The notes: generated by a model not told the origin, from the letters alone. DNA of 44,568 nt from DATBLQ01 sp036555325 (GCA_036555325.1 DATBLQ010000047.1:1-44568), one strand, 5' to 3'; shown: positions 33,451-42,659, counted from the stretch's first letter. A program made the numbers and translations.

Positions 33451-35913
33451 CTAAGTCTTGATGCGTTCACCTTTTGGATCGTAGAACGGCTGCAGCTGTA
33501 CCTCGATTGGATAACGGCGCCACGCCAGCTCTATCTCCCAATCGGACGAGCCGAGCCAATCCGGTGAGACGCCATTCTTGTTGAAAACATATCCAAGGCC
33601 CAACGATTTGTTGAGCCGGTGCCCCCACGCTCCCGATGTGGTCGATCCTACGAGCTTGCCGTTTCGATAGATTGGCTCTTCATGATAAATCATTGGAGCG
33701 CTTTCGCTGCTATCGCGAAGCGCCAGCGCGACAAGGCGTTTTTTCAACGGCATGTTCTTCCCGCGCTGCTTTTCAAGAGCTCTCCTGCCAGTGAAGCCGC
33801 TCTTCTTGTCAAAGCCAACGGCGAAACCCAATCCCGCTTCCAGTGGCGTGTCTTCATCGGCGATATCATGACCCCAGTGGCGGTAGGCCTTTTCCATTCT
33901 GCAATTGTTCATCGTATGCATGCCGGCGGGCTTGAGGCCAAAAGCCCTGCCTTCGTCCCACAGAACTTCAAATACATGCAGTGCAAATTCCGCCGGGATG
34001 TACAGTTCCCACCCCAGTTCGCCCACATAGGTAATGCGGCTTGCGCGAACTCTTGCATACCCGATCTCAATTTCCCTCGACCGGCCGAAGGGAAAACCGG
34101 TGCTGGACAGGTCTTCTCCCGATAGTTTCATGAGCAACTCACGGCTTCGCGGTCCCATTACGGAAATCATCGGCAGACCGGACGTAATGTCCGTCGCGGC
34201 GCAATGTGCGCTCGCGGGAATGTGTCGCTTGAGCCACGCGAAATCACGCGTTTGGGAAGCTGCGCTGGTGACGACCATGAATTGATCATCGGCGAGCCGC
34301 GTCACCGTCAGATCGGCCTCGATCCCTCCGCGCTCATTGAGCCATTGGGTGTAAACGATCCTGCCTGGCTCCACGTCGATCTCGTTTGCCGAGATCTTGT
34401 TTAGGATCTTGCAAGCGTCTCTGCCTTGCACGAGAAACTTGGCAAAACTCGATTGGTCGAACAAAACCACACCGTTTTGCAGCGCTTTTGCTTCCGCATC
34501 GGCAAAGGGCCACCAGTTCTGCCTGCCGTAGGAGTATTCGTATTTGGGCTCCAGTCCGGGAGGTGCAAACCAGTTCGGACGCTCCCAGCCGCTGACTTCG
34601 CCGTAGCAGGCGCCCAATGCCTTGAGTTTGCCGTAGAAAGGCGACCGTCGTGTCCCCCGCGCCGTTTCAACCTGGCGATAGGGCCAATGCATCGCGTAAA
34701 GCAGACCCAGGCTCTCGACAGTTCGGTCATGCACATATTTGCGCACTGACTGGAAAGGATGAATTCGCCGAATGTCGACCCCATTCACATCCATCGGCGG
34801 AAAACCGTTCTTGATCCACTTCGAAAGAACGAGCCCGGCACCTCCGGAGGATTGGATACCGATTGAATTGAAACCTGTAGCAACGAATAGATTTTTGACC
34901 TCGGGAGTCTCGCCGAGATAGTAGCGATCGTCGGGGGTGAAGCTTTCGGGTCCATTGAAGAACAATGCGATCCCCGCCGTTTCCAGCAGAGATATACGTT
35001 TGACTGCATCGTTCAGGATTGGCTCGAAATGATCCATATCCTCGGGGAGTGTCTCAAAGGCGTGGTTATCCGAAATGCCGTTTGTTCCCCAAGGTTTCGC
35101 CACCGGTTCGAAGGCGCCGACCAACAGCTTGCCTGCGTCCTCCTTGTAGTAGGTGCACTCATCGGGGATCCGCACCACCGGCATGTTGCGAGGTAGCTTA
35201 TCGATAGGCTCGGTCACCATGTAGAAATGCTCGGCGGCATGGAGCGGAATATTCACGCCGATCGATCGTCCGAGTTCGCGCGACCACATCCCCGCGGCGA
35301 TGACAACCTTGTCGGCCCTGATGGTGCCGCCCGGCGTCTCAACCCCAATGACCTGTCGCCCTTTCAACAGGATACGGATTACCTTGGTGTTCTCCAGTAT
35401 TCGTGCGCCACCTTTTCGGGCGCCGGCTGCCAGCGCCTGCGTCACGTCGGTCGGGTTCACTTGCCCGTCTTTGGGAAGAAACACCCCACCCACGGCCCCG
35501 GTCAGGTTGTAATGCGGCAGCCGCTCCTGGATTTCACCCACGCTGATGACGTTCACTTCGAGGCCGAAGTTTCTGGCCATCGAAGCTCCGCGCTTGAGTT
35601 CTTCCATCCGGCCCTCGTTCAAGGCGACCGAAATCGAGCCGTTTTGCTTGAAGCCTGTCGCTTGGCCTGTCTCCTTTTCCAGCCCCTCGAACAGCCCTGC
35701 GGTGTATTTGGCAAGTTCCGTCAGATTGCGATTGGCCCGCAGCTGCCCGATCAGCCCTGCGGCATGCCAGGTCGTGCCGCATGTAAGCTGCTTTCGCTCC
35801 ACCAGAACGGTATTCGTGATCCCGATCTTGGTTAGGTGGTAGGCAATTGAAACGCCCACCACCCCTCCGCCGATGATCACGACGTCGGCCTGCGCCGGTA
35901 AACCATTGGACAT
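33451..35913 (-). CDS. Dimethylglycine/sarcosine dehydrogenase-like flavoprotein with GcvT domain
   Basis: This 820-residue protein has three parts. An N-terminal FAD-dependent oxidase domain runs to about residue 370 (ADVVIIGGGVVGVSIAYHL; TCGTTWHAAGLIGQLR, whose His is where FAD is covalently bound in dimethylglycine dehydrogenase). An FAO_M linker follows, and then a folate-binding GcvT domain from about 430 on (GVVLFDQSSFAKFLVQGRDA; GLKPAGMHTMNNCRMEKAYR). Such enzymes demethylate N-methylated glycines or betaines to tetrahydrofolate-bound C1 units. The substrate cannot be told from sequence. It stands alone, divergent from rhodanese-metZ. Confidence 0.92.
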   Translation of the reverse strand: MSNGLPAQADVVIIGGGVVGVSIAYHLTKIGITNTVLVERKQLTCGTTWHAAGLIGQLRANRNLTELAKYTAGLFEGLEKETGQATGFKQNGSISVALNEGRMEELKRGASMARNFGLEVNVISVGEIQERLPHYNLTGAVGGVFLPKDGQVNPTDVTQALAAGARKGGARILENTKVIRILLKGRQVIGVETPGGTIRADKVVIAAGMWSRELGRSIGVNIPLHAAEHFYMVTEPIDKLPRNMPVVRIPDECTYYKEDAGKLLVGAFEPVAKPWGTNGISDNHAFETLPEDMDHFEPILNDAVKRISLLETAGIALFFNGPESFTPDDRYYLGETPEVKNLFVATGFNSIGIQSSGGAGLVLSKWIKNGFPPMDVNGVDIRRIHPFQSVRKYVHDRTVESLGLLYAMHWPYRQVETARGTRRSPFYGKLKALGACYGEVSGWERPNWFAPPGLEPKYEYSYGRQNWWPFADAEAKALQNGVVLFDQSSFAKFLVQGRDACKILNKISANEIDVEPGRIVYTQWLNERGGIEADLTVTRLADDQFMVVTSAASQTRDFAWLKRHIPASAHCAATDITSGLPMISVMGPRSRELLMKLSGEDLSSTGFPFGRSREIEIGYARVRASRITYVGELGWELYIPAEFALHVFEVLWDEGRAFGLKPAGMHTMNNCRMEKAYRHWGHDIADEDTPLEAGLGFAVGFDKKSGFTGRRALEKQRGKNMPLKKRLVALALRDSSESAPMIYHEEPIYRNGKLVGSTTSGAWGHRLNKSLGLGYVFNKNGVSPDWLGSSDWEIELAWRRYPIEVQLQPFYDPKGERIKT

Positions 35914-36027
35914 GAATTGAAAGACCTGCTGTTCGCGTTAACGGCCGAGCCTAACAGCACCCCGCCTGCCATGAAAAGGATGAGCTTTTGCTTTGCATGG
36001 TCTGGCGGTTTGAATTAGTGTCCGCCT

Positions 36028-36043
36028 GTTCTTTATTTCGAAC
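36028..36043 (+). promoter_or_regulatory. Candidate operator over the rhodanese-metZ promoter
   Basis: GTTCTTTATTTCGAAC overlaps a plausible -10 (TTTATT, 36032-36037) placed 16 bp after a -35-like TTGAAT (36010-36015). A transcript from it would begin within a few bases of the ATG at 36047. Matches the motif at 33097 and 42780. Confidence 0.7.
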
Positions 36044-36046
36044 AGC

Positions 36047-36460
36047 ATGTTGGCCGATATGCACAAAGGAGACCTCTCACCCCAAGAAGCCTATGATCGG
36101 CTCAAAGCCGATCCCAGGGCCGTTCTTCTCGACGTGCGAACGGTTCCTGAATGGGTTTATGTCGGGAGTCCTGCCGTAGAGAGGCTGGTGCGTGTCTCCT
36201 GGCAGCTGTTTCCGAGCATGGAGATCAATCCCAAATTCATCGACATGGTGAAAGAGGCAGGTGTGGGTCCCGATATGCAGGTGTTGTGCCTGTGCCGTTC
36301 CGGGCAGCGGTCGGCTGTCGCGGCTCAGGCGCTAAGCGAAGCGGGTTTTGAAAACTGCTATAATATTGCTGAGGGATTCGAGGGAAATCGGGATGGCCTC
36401 GGCCACCGCGGAACGAGTGGCGGTTGGAAATTCGCCGGCCTCCCGTGGGCGCAAAATTGA
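36047..36460 (+). CDS. Rhodanese-like sulfurtransferase
   Basis: This 137-residue single-domain rhodanese has LLDVRTVPEWVYVGSPAVE (substrate-side motif) and the active-site loop LCLCRSGQRSAVAAQAL with the persulfide Cys in CRSGQRS. Rhodaneses move sulfane sulfur. There is no ribosome site before the ATG at 36047, and the promoter sits so close that the mRNA may be nearly leaderless; ATG 36059 is an alternative. Its TGA overlaps the ATG of metZ (TGATG), so the two are coupled. The context suggests sulfur donation in methionine or cysteine metabolism. Confidence 0.9.
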   Translation: MLADMHKGDLSPQEAYDRLKADPRAVLLDVRTVPEWVYVGSPAVERLVRVSWQLFPSMEINPKFIDMVKEAGVGPDMQVLCLCRSGQRSAVAAQALSEAGFENCYNIAEGFEGNRDGLGHRGTSGGWKFAGLPWAQN

Positions 36461-37671
36461 TGGCGCGCGACAACGGTCAGAAATCCGATCTAACCAAACC
36501 CGAGGCCTGGGCCGAGGCAACGAAGCTCGTCCGCGGCGGAACCACTCGCTCGCCCTATGGCGAGACTTCGGAAGCGATGTTCCTTAATTCCGGTTTCGTT
36601 TATCCGGACGCAGAGACGGCAGAACGGCGCTTCGCAGGAGAGGATGATGGTTATGTCTACGCCCGCTACGGCAATCCGACCGTAACAATGTTCGAAGAGC
36701 GGCTGAGGCTCCTGGAGGGTGCAGAGGCCTGTTACGGCACGGCAAGCGGCATGGCGGCCGTTTTTGGCGCGCTCGCTTGCCAGCTCAAGGCCGGGGACCA
36801 TTTGGTATCGTCTCGTGCGCTGTTTGGTTCATGCTTTCAGATCGTCACCAACATCCTTCCACGCTTCGGCATCGAGACTACTCTGGTCGATGGAGCCGAC
36901 CTGTCCGCCTGGAAAGCGGCGATAACCCCAGGAACACGATGCGTGTTTCTTGAAACCCCGTCCAATCCCATGCTTGAGGTGATCGACATCGCTGCCGTCT
37001 CGGAAATTGCGAAAAAGGCCGGCGCTCGAGTCGTTGTCGACAATGTTTTTGCAACCCCGGTTCTACAGAAACCGCTGGAATATGGTGCCGACGTTGTCGT
37101 CTATTCGGGCACCAAGCACATGGATGGGCAGGGCAGGGTGCTCGGCGGAGCCATCGTATCGACCAAACAGTTCAAGGACGAGCTGCTGAAGCCCCTCCTT
37201 CGTCATACCGGCCCCTCGCTCTCACCCTTCAATGCGTGGGTTTTGCTCAAAGGACTCGAAACCCTGAAGCTTCGTGTTTTTGCGCAGTCGCGGGCAGCAG
37301 AACAGATCGCGACCGCGCTCCAGTCGATGAATGGTGTGATGCGGGTGATCTATCCCCACCTTGCCAGCCATCCTCAGACGAACCTCTGTCGCAAACAGAT
37401 GAAAACCGGCGGCACGATGGTGACTTTTGAGGTCGAGGGCGGCAAGGAACGAGCCTTCAGGGTGCTTAAGTCGCTTGAGATTATCGACATCTCGAACAAC
37501 CTGGGAGACGTCAAATCGCTGATGACTCACCCGGCATCGACCACTCATCGCAATATCGGGGCGGAAGCCCGCGCGATGATGGGGATCAGCGATGGCATGC
37601 TGCGACTTTCAGTGGGACTGGAGGACGTCGACGACCTTCTGACTGATCTGTCCCAGGCACTGAAGGTTTGA
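36460..37671 (+). CDS. metZ: O-succinylhomoserine sulfhydrylase MetZ
   Basis: MetZ makes homocysteine from O-succinylhomoserine and sulfide in one PLP-dependent step. The 403 residues belong to the Cys/Met metabolism PLP family: YVYARYGNPTVTMFEERL, ETPSNPMLEVIDIAAVS, the PLP-binding Lys in VVYSGTKHMDGQGRVLGG, and SLMTHPASTTH. ATG 36460 is used; an upstream TTG at 36424 lies inside the rhodanese gene. It uses the sulfide produced by the adjacent convergent cys operon. MetZ and related cystathionine enzymes are hard to separate by eye, but the sequence fits MetZ best. Confidence 0.92.
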   Translation: MARDNGQKSDLTKPEAWAEATKLVRGGTTRSPYGETSEAMFLNSGFVYPDAETAERRFAGEDDGYVYARYGNPTVTMFEERLRLLEGAEACYGTASGMAAVFGALACQLKAGDHLVSSRALFGSCFQIVTNILPRFGIETTLVDGADLSAWKAAITPGTRCVFLETPSNPMLEVIDIAAVSEIAKKAGARVVVDNVFATPVLQKPLEYGADVVVYSGTKHMDGQGRVLGGAIVSTKQFKDELLKPLLRHTGPSLSPFNAWVLLKGLETLKLRVFAQSRAAEQIATALQSMNGVMRVIYPHLASHPQTNLCRKQMKTGGTMVTFEVEGGKERAFRVLKSLEIIDISNNLGDVKSLMTHPASTTHRNIGAEARAMMGISDGMLRLSVGLEDVDDLLTDLSQALKV

Positions 37672-37683
37672 TAGCTGGTCGGA

Positions 37684-38412
37684 TTAACAACCGCCTGCCG
37701 GCAATGGGGCGACCGGTCGGGTAATGCGAATTGGACGCCCGTTCAAAGACCAGTGTATGCCGCACTCGGTTTTCTCTTGACCGACCCAACGGCCTGCGCG
37801 CGGATTGTCGGGAGTGCCGGCCTTCGCCGTGCAGGGCACGCAGCCGATCGAGGTATAACCACCGGCAGCCAACGGATGCTCGGGAAGTTGGTGGGCGCTC
37901 ACATAGTCGGCGATATCCTGTCGGGTGAAGTGAGCCAACGGGTCGATCTTCAGCCGTCCGTCGATCCACTCCATTGTCGGCAAGTTTGAACGATCGCCTC
38001 CGTGAAAACGCTTGCGCCCGCTGATCCAGGCATCAAAGCCCTCGAGCGCCGACTGCAATGGCAATGTTTTCCGAATGTGGCAGCATTTGTCTGCGTTGCT
38101 CCGATAGAGGACGCCTTGCGGATCGTGGTGGGCCAAATCTGATGCCAGCGGGCGAACGATTCGAACATCACGAAGCCCCAGGCGCTTGACCAGCTTCTGC
38201 CGAAAAAGCTTCGTTTCAATGAACAGCTTGCCGGTGTCGATAAAGACGACCGGAGTTTCGGGATCGATCGAGGCCACCATATGCAGCAGCGCCGATGATT
38301 CTATCCCGAACGAAGAAACAAGTGCTATTCGCTTTCTGAAACAGGTTCCAATCAAGGGGCGAAGCAATTCAACTCCCTCAAGATGGGCAAAATCATTGAT
38401 CGGGTCAGTCAC
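37684..38412 (-). CDS. cysH: Adenylyl-sulfate (APS) reductase CysH
   Basis: CysH reduces activated sulfate to sulfite using thioredoxin or glutathione. From GTG 38412 there are 242 residues: the PP-loop SSFGIESSALLH, VVFIDTGKLFIET, the paired cysteines DKCCHIRK (110-111) and GCVPC (191, 194), and the catalytic Cys217 in TECGIHWS. The CC...CxxC set binds a 4Fe-4S cluster and marks APS reductase rather than PAPS reductase. The frame is open to 38553, but the GTG overlapping the DUF934 stop (TAGTG) gives the family N-terminus. Last gene of the operon. Confidence 0.93.
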   Translation of the reverse strand: MTDPINDFAHLEGVELLRPLIGTCFRKRIALVSSFGIESSALLHMVASIDPETPVVFIDTGKLFIETKLFRQKLVKRLGLRDVRIVRPLASDLAHHDPQGVLYRSNADKCCHIRKTLPLQSALEGFDAWISGRKRFHGGDRSNLPTMEWIDGRLKIDPLAHFTRQDIADYVSAHQLPEHPLAAGGYTSIGCVPCTAKAGTPDNPRAGRWVGQEKTECGIHWSLNGRPIRITRPVAPLPAGGC

Positions 38413-38951
38413 TAGCCGGCATCCTTTTGATCTTGGGAGATTGTCGAAGGCTGCTGACGCGCCTTCCACACGGCCGCCGCTCCGAATGTTGGGTTGCGGT
38501 CCTCCAGGCCATGTTGATAGGTCAAAGACATTCGCTTCATGCTTTTCAGCCAAAGATCAAGGCTGAACCGCTCACTAACGTCAAAGGCATCAAATCCAAC
38601 CTGCAGCATGAATTGAAGTAGATCGGGGATCAGGTGGCCGGTGGCTCTGATTTCGCCTGCATAGCCCGCCAATCTCAGCTGGCGCGCTATTGAGAAGGAT
38701 CGTCCATCGTTGAAGATGGGAAAATTGAGCACGATAAGCGCAAGCCGCGGAAGATAGAGACCAAGCGCCGCGATCTTCTCGCTGTTGGGAAACACCACGC
38801 CTAAGCGGCCGTCATGCTTGACCAGCGTCTCCCAATCGCGCGCGATCCTGCCCCAGGGAACCGCAACGTCTCCGCGCGCCGGCAGAGGATCGTCCATGCC
38901 GACCAAGATCCAGTCGTCGGCGACAAAGCCATCTGGTTTAAGCAGAGGCAT
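38412..38951 (-). CDS. DUF934 protein of sulfate assimilation
   Basis: The 179 residues start MPLLKPDGFVADDWILVG and include GRLGVVFPNSEKIAALGLYL, PRLALIVLNFPIFNDGRSFS, ARQLRLAGYAGEIRATGHLI and QVGFDAFDV, the DUF934 pattern. The family is nearly always beside cysI and cysH but has no established biochemical role. It overlaps the 3' end of cysI by 14 bp and its stop overlaps the cysH start, so all three are coupled. The open frame to 39032 lies wholly inside cysI and is rejected. Probably an accessory protein of sulfite or APS reduction. Confidence 0.9.
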   Translation of the reverse strand: MPLLKPDGFVADDWILVGMDDPLPARGDVAVPWGRIARDWETLVKHDGRLGVVFPNSEKIAALGLYLPRLALIVLNFPIFNDGRSFSIARQLRLAGYAGEIRATGHLIPDLLQFMLQVGFDAFDVSERFSLDLWLKSMKRMSLTYQHGLEDRNPTFGAAAVWKARQQPSTISQDQKDAG

Positions 38952-40596
38952 AAAGCGCCTCCTTGAATGGCTGCGCGCCGAGGCGACGATAGGCGGCAAG
39001 GAATGTCTCGTCCCTGTCGTGCCGAAGCTCAAGATACCTATTGATGATTTTCTCGATGGCCTCCGGAACCTGCTCGGCCGCGAATCCCGGCCCTATGATC
39101 TGGCCGATCGAGGCGCTCTCGGAGGACGAGCCACCAAGCGTGATCTGGTAAAATTCTTCTCCCCGCTTGTCGAGGCCGAGGATGCCGATGTGCCCGACAT
39201 GATGGTGGCCACATGCATTGATGCAGCCCGATATATTGATCTTGAGCGGGCCGATTTCCTCTTGTTTGTCGATATCGGCGAACCGGCGGGAAATGCCTTG
39301 CGCGATCGGGATGGAGCGCGCCGTCGCCAAAGCACAATAATCGAGGCCCGGGCAGGCGATGATGTCTCCCAGGAACCCAAGGTTTGCAGTCGCCAGGCCG
39401 TGAGACTTCAATACCTTCCAGATTTCGTAGAGACTGCTGCGCTCAACGTGCGGAAGCACAAGGTTTTGGTGATGACTCACGCGCAATTCATCGAAGGAAA
39501 ATCGCAAGGCAAGTTCGGCGACAACTCGCATCTGCTCTGCCGTGATATCGCCTGGAATGCCGCCCTCTGGCTTGAGGGAAATATTGACGATCGAGTAGCC
39601 CTGGACGCGATGGGGTGCCACGTTCACCTTTACCCATCTGGCGAAGCCAGGGTCATTCAGCCGTGCTTGCTCGAATTCCGGCGACCATTTGCTCAAGTTC
39701 GCGAATTTCGGCGGTGCGAAATAGGAGGTAATTCGCTGCAGCTCGCGTTGATCGACTTCGACTTCGGTATATCCCTTTTTTGCATACTCGGCCTCGACCT
39801 GCCGCTTGAATTCCTCCGCGCCGAGCTCATGCACCAGGATCTTGATGCGAGCTTTGAACTTGTTGTCGCGCCGCCCATAGAGATTATAAACGCGCATGAT
39901 CGCTTCGAGATAGGCAAGAAGCTCTGCCTCGGGCAGAAAATCCCGGACGGTGATGCCGACAATCGGCGTGCGGCCTTGGCCTCCGCCCGCAATCACCTCC
40001 CAGCAGCGTTCGTTCTTGTCGTTGAGGTGCATCCGCAAGCCGATATCGTGGACTTTCACAGCTGCTCTGTCGTTTGGCGCACCTGTAACCGCGATCTTGA
40101 ACTTGCGGGGCAAATAGGAAAACTCGGGATGCAGACTTGACCACTGCCGGAGAAGTTCTGCCACTGGCCGGGGGTCGGCCAATTCATCGGCGGCTGCGCC
40201 AGCCCAATGATCGGTCGTTACATTCCGGACGCAATTGCCCGAGGTTTGGATCGCGTGCATCTCTACTTCGGCAAGCGAACCGAGAATATCGGCTGTATCC
40301 TCAAGTTTGATCCAGTTGAATTGAATGTTTTGCCGGGTAGTCAGGTGGCCGTAACCGCGATCCCATTTTTCCGCGATATCGGCAAGGCGGTTCATCTGCC
40401 GCGAATTGAGGGTCCCATAGGGAATCGCAATGCGCAACATGTAGGCGTGCAGTTGAAGATAGAGACCATTCATCAATCGCAGCGGACGAAACTCATCTTC
40501 AGTGAGTTGCCCCGCAAGTCGGCGTTGCGCCTGGTCGCGAAACTGGTTGACCCGGTCGGTCACAAAACGATGATCGAACTCATCGTAGCGGTACAT
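38938..40596 (-). CDS. cysI: Sulfite reductase hemoprotein CysI-like
   Basis: This 552-residue siroheme/4Fe-4S enzyme reduces sulfite to sulfide with six electrons. It has the two ferredoxin-like halves of nitrite/sulfite reductases (HLTTRQNIQFNWIKLEDTAD; TSGNCVRNVTTDHWAGAA) and cluster ligands CPGLDYCALATARS and SGCINACGHHHVGHIG. The Met at 40596 (MYRYDEFDHRFV) is used; the frame to 40659 overlaps DUF2849. No CysJ flavoprotein is nearby; the operon instead begins with a ferredoxin, so ferredoxin is the likely donor. Nitrite reductase is excluded mainly by context. Confidence 0.93.
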   Translation of the reverse strand: MYRYDEFDHRFVTDRVNQFRDQAQRRLAGQLTEDEFRPLRLMNGLYLQLHAYMLRIAIPYGTLNSRQMNRLADIAEKWDRGYGHLTTRQNIQFNWIKLEDTADILGSLAEVEMHAIQTSGNCVRNVTTDHWAGAAADELADPRPVAELLRQWSSLHPEFSYLPRKFKIAVTGAPNDRAAVKVHDIGLRMHLNDKNERCWEVIAGGGQGRTPIVGITVRDFLPEAELLAYLEAIMRVYNLYGRRDNKFKARIKILVHELGAEEFKRQVEAEYAKKGYTEVEVDQRELQRITSYFAPPKFANLSKWSPEFEQARLNDPGFARWVKVNVAPHRVQGYSIVNISLKPEGGIPGDITAEQMRVVAELALRFSFDELRVSHHQNLVLPHVERSSLYEIWKVLKSHGLATANLGFLGDIIACPGLDYCALATARSIPIAQGISRRFADIDKQEEIGPLKINISGCINACGHHHVGHIGILGLDKRGEEFYQITLGGSSSESASIGQIIGPGFAAEQVPEAIEKIINRYLELRHDRDETFLAAYRRLGAQPFKEALYASA

Positions 40597-40606
40597 CACG
40601 GGGCCT

Positions 40607-40945
40607 CTATTCGTGAACTGCCGGAAAAGCGCCGCCGGAGCCGTCGGCCTGTTTGCCAAGGTCCAATCTCACGCTTGGGCCCAGTGTGCGAATGCGCTCG
40701 CGAATATGAACGGCGCGCACGCGGCCATCCCGCCGCTCGGCGTCGAACAAATAGGCCCCGGTAACGACATTCGCCGCTTCCGCCTCTTTGCCGCGCACTT
40801 CAAGCGCCTTCGCTGCCGTTGGCTCCGACGCAAGAACTGCATCGTCAACCGAAAGGCTCCATTCCCCGGAGCTTGTGAGAAAAACGACATCGCCGTCGCT
40901 CAGGCGGTTGGCGGTCAAGATTTGTCCTTTCTCGACTTCGCTCAT
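40607..40945 (-). CDS. DUF2849 protein
   Basis: This 112-residue protein (MSEVEKGQILTANRLSDGDV; EWSLSVDDAVLA; VVTGAYLFDAE) lies between cysG and cysI. DUF2849 is a small alphaproteobacterial family found at this position with no known function. The cysG stop and the DUF2849 start overlap (ATGA). The sequence has no cysteines or membrane segment, so a regulatory or scaffold role in the cluster is more likely than redox chemistry; this is inference. Confidence 0.9.
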   Translation of the reverse strand: MSEVEKGQILTANRLSDGDVVFLTSSGEWSLSVDDAVLASEPTAAKALEVRGKEAEAANVVTGAYLFDAERRDGRVRAVHIRERIRTLGPSVRLDLGKQADGSGGAFPAVHE

Positions 40946-42333
40946 GACGCCTTTTTCCTCGCTGGAAAGGCAACGATGCTGGCGCTCTGTTCACGCGTTA
41001 GTCCGACGTAGATCATGGCCGGCCCCTCAATGGAGTTGACCCGAATTGAACTCGCCAGATCGCCAATCACGGCTTCGAAAACCCGCTGGCTCGACAGCGT
41101 GCCGTTTTCGACGATCGTTATCGGCGTCAGCGGATCAATTCCCGCGTTCAGCAGTCGCGCCTGGGTTTGTCCAGCCGTTCCGACACCCATGTAGATGGCA
41201 AACGCCTGGTTCTTTTGGGCAAGGAAGCGCCAATCGTGCTCCGGTATCCCGTCTTCGGATGCTCCGGTAAGGATCGTAAAAGACTGATTACGACCACGCT
41301 GCGTCAAGGGTAGGCCGATCGCTGCAGCACACCCGAGAGCGGCGGTGATGCCAGGCACGACCTCGACCGGGATGCCTGCGGCCTGCAAGGCGGCCTGTTC
41401 TTCTCCGCCCCGCCCGAAGACATAGGGATCGCCGCCCTTCAGCCGCACGACATGCTTGCCCGATTTCGCCTCTCGGATGAGTATCGAATTGATTTGCTCT
41501 TGGGTGAACGAATGCTTTCCCGGCGCCTTGCCGACGGCAACACGCACGGCGTCACGTCTCGCATATTCCAGGATCTGCGGTCCGACGAGTCGATCGAAAA
41601 CGATGACATCTGCCTCGCGCAGCTTGCGCTGGGCTTTCAGTGTGAGAAGCTCGGGATCACCAGGCCCCGCACCGACAAGCGCTACACGACCCTCTGCCGC
41701 TTCGCTCGAACCAGTTTCAAAAGCTTTTTCGACTTCCCGTTCGAAATCCAGCGATCCACGCGCAAATGCATCGCGAATCCCTCCGAAGAAAAACTGACGC
41801 CAGAATTGACGGCGAGAATTGCCCGCGGGTATCTGGTCGGCTACGCGCTCACGTAAGGCACCCGCTGCCCTAGTAAGCGCCCCCAAAAAAGGGGGCAGAT
41901 CAGTCTCCAGTTCGCTGCGTATTCCCTGTGCGAGGATGGGAGCAGCGCCCTCGGTTCCCACTGCGATCACCAGGGGATCTCTATCAACGATTGCCGGAAT
42001 GATGGCAGACGACAGCTCCGCTTCGTCAACCACGTTTACAAGTATGTCGCGTTTGCGGGCCTCTTCGGAGACGCGATTGTTCAACTCCTCATCGGCCGCA
42101 ACGAACACGCACGTAGCGCCAGCGAGAAGGGCGGGCGAAAACTCGCGTCCCACCCAGGCGATATTGCCGCCAATGGCGAGATCGGTGAGTTCGGGATGAA
42201 GCTCATGCGCGACAATTTCAATACGAACTTCTGTCTTCAGGAGAAGCCGGACCTTTCGGAGGGCTTCTTCGCCCCCGCCGACCACCAGGACCCTGCGGCC
42301 CTTTAGGTCGATGAATAGTGGAAAGTAGCGCAT
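40942..42333 (-). CDS. cysG: Siroheme synthase CysG (multifunctional)
   Basis: CysG makes siroheme from uroporphyrinogen III. The 463 residues have an N-terminal precorrin-2 dehydrogenase/ferrochelatase part (about 1-205; RVLVVGGGEEALRKVRLLLK) and a C-terminal uroporphyrinogen-III methyltransferase (about 215-455; VALVGAGPGDPELLTLKA; VRLKGGDPYVFGRGGEEQ; VVPGITAALGCAAAIGLPLT). ATG 42333 follows an AAGGAGG site. It is 12 bp after the ferredoxin gene. It supplies the cofactor for the CysI encoded two genes downstream. Confidence 0.96.
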   Translation of the reverse strand: MRYFPLFIDLKGRRVLVVGGGEEALRKVRLLLKTEVRIEIVAHELHPELTDLAIGGNIAWVGREFSPALLAGATCVFVAADEELNNRVSEEARKRDILVNVVDEAELSSAIIPAIVDRDPLVIAVGTEGAAPILAQGIRSELETDLPPFLGALTRAAGALRERVADQIPAGNSRRQFWRQFFFGGIRDAFARGSLDFEREVEKAFETGSSEAAEGRVALVGAGPGDPELLTLKAQRKLREADVIVFDRLVGPQILEYARRDAVRVAVGKAPGKHSFTQEQINSILIREAKSGKHVVRLKGGDPYVFGRGGEEQAALQAAGIPVEVVPGITAALGCAAAIGLPLTQRGRNQSFTILTGASEDGIPEHDWRFLAQKNQAFAIYMGVGTAGQTQARLLNAGIDPLTPITIVENGTLSSQRVFEAVIGDLASSIRVNSIEGPAMIYVGLTREQSASIVAFPARKKAS

Positions 42334-42344
42334 TTGGTCCTCCT

Positions 42345-42659
42345 TCAGGCCGCAGGCGCGAGGGAAAGGGACAATCCGTTCAAGTCCTCTGAAAAGATAA
42401 GCTGACACGAAAGGCGCGACGTCGGCTCGACCAACGGAAGGCCGTCGAGCATTGCTTCTTCATCATCATTGGCCGGGTTAAGCTTTCGCGCCCAATCAGG
42501 ATCAACCGTCACATGACAGGTGGCACACGCGCAGGCGCCGCCGCAAAGACCCTCCAGACTGAAACCATGTTCACGAATGATCTCCATCACCCGCCAGCCT
42601 TCGACTCCCTCTATTTCGTGCTCCTGGCCGGTGAGGTCTTTGACGCGTATGATGCCCAT
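42345..42659 (-). CDS. Adrenodoxin-type 2Fe-2S ferredoxin
   Basis: This 104-residue protein has the CX5CX2C...C cluster of vertebrate-type/Isc ferredoxins: Cys39, 45 and 48 in LCGGACACATCHVTVDPDW and Cys85 in SRLSCQLIF. ATG 42659 (MGIIRVKDLTGQ) has GGAG 8 bases upstream; an ATG at 42677 is possible but has a weaker site. As first gene of the cys operon it is the best candidate for electron supply to sulfite reductase. It is not the IscU-cluster ferredoxin by context. Confidence 0.9.
   Translation of the reverse strand: MGIIRVKDLTGQEHEIEGVEGWRVMEIIREHGFSLEGLCGGACACATCHVTVDPDWARKLNPANDDEEAMLDGLPLVEPTSRLSCQLIFSEDLNGLSLSLAPAA

Noticed and set aside
38785..40140. 451-residue plus-strand frame
   Set aside because: It is antisense to cysI, which has clear catalytic motifs; the plus frame shows no family features.
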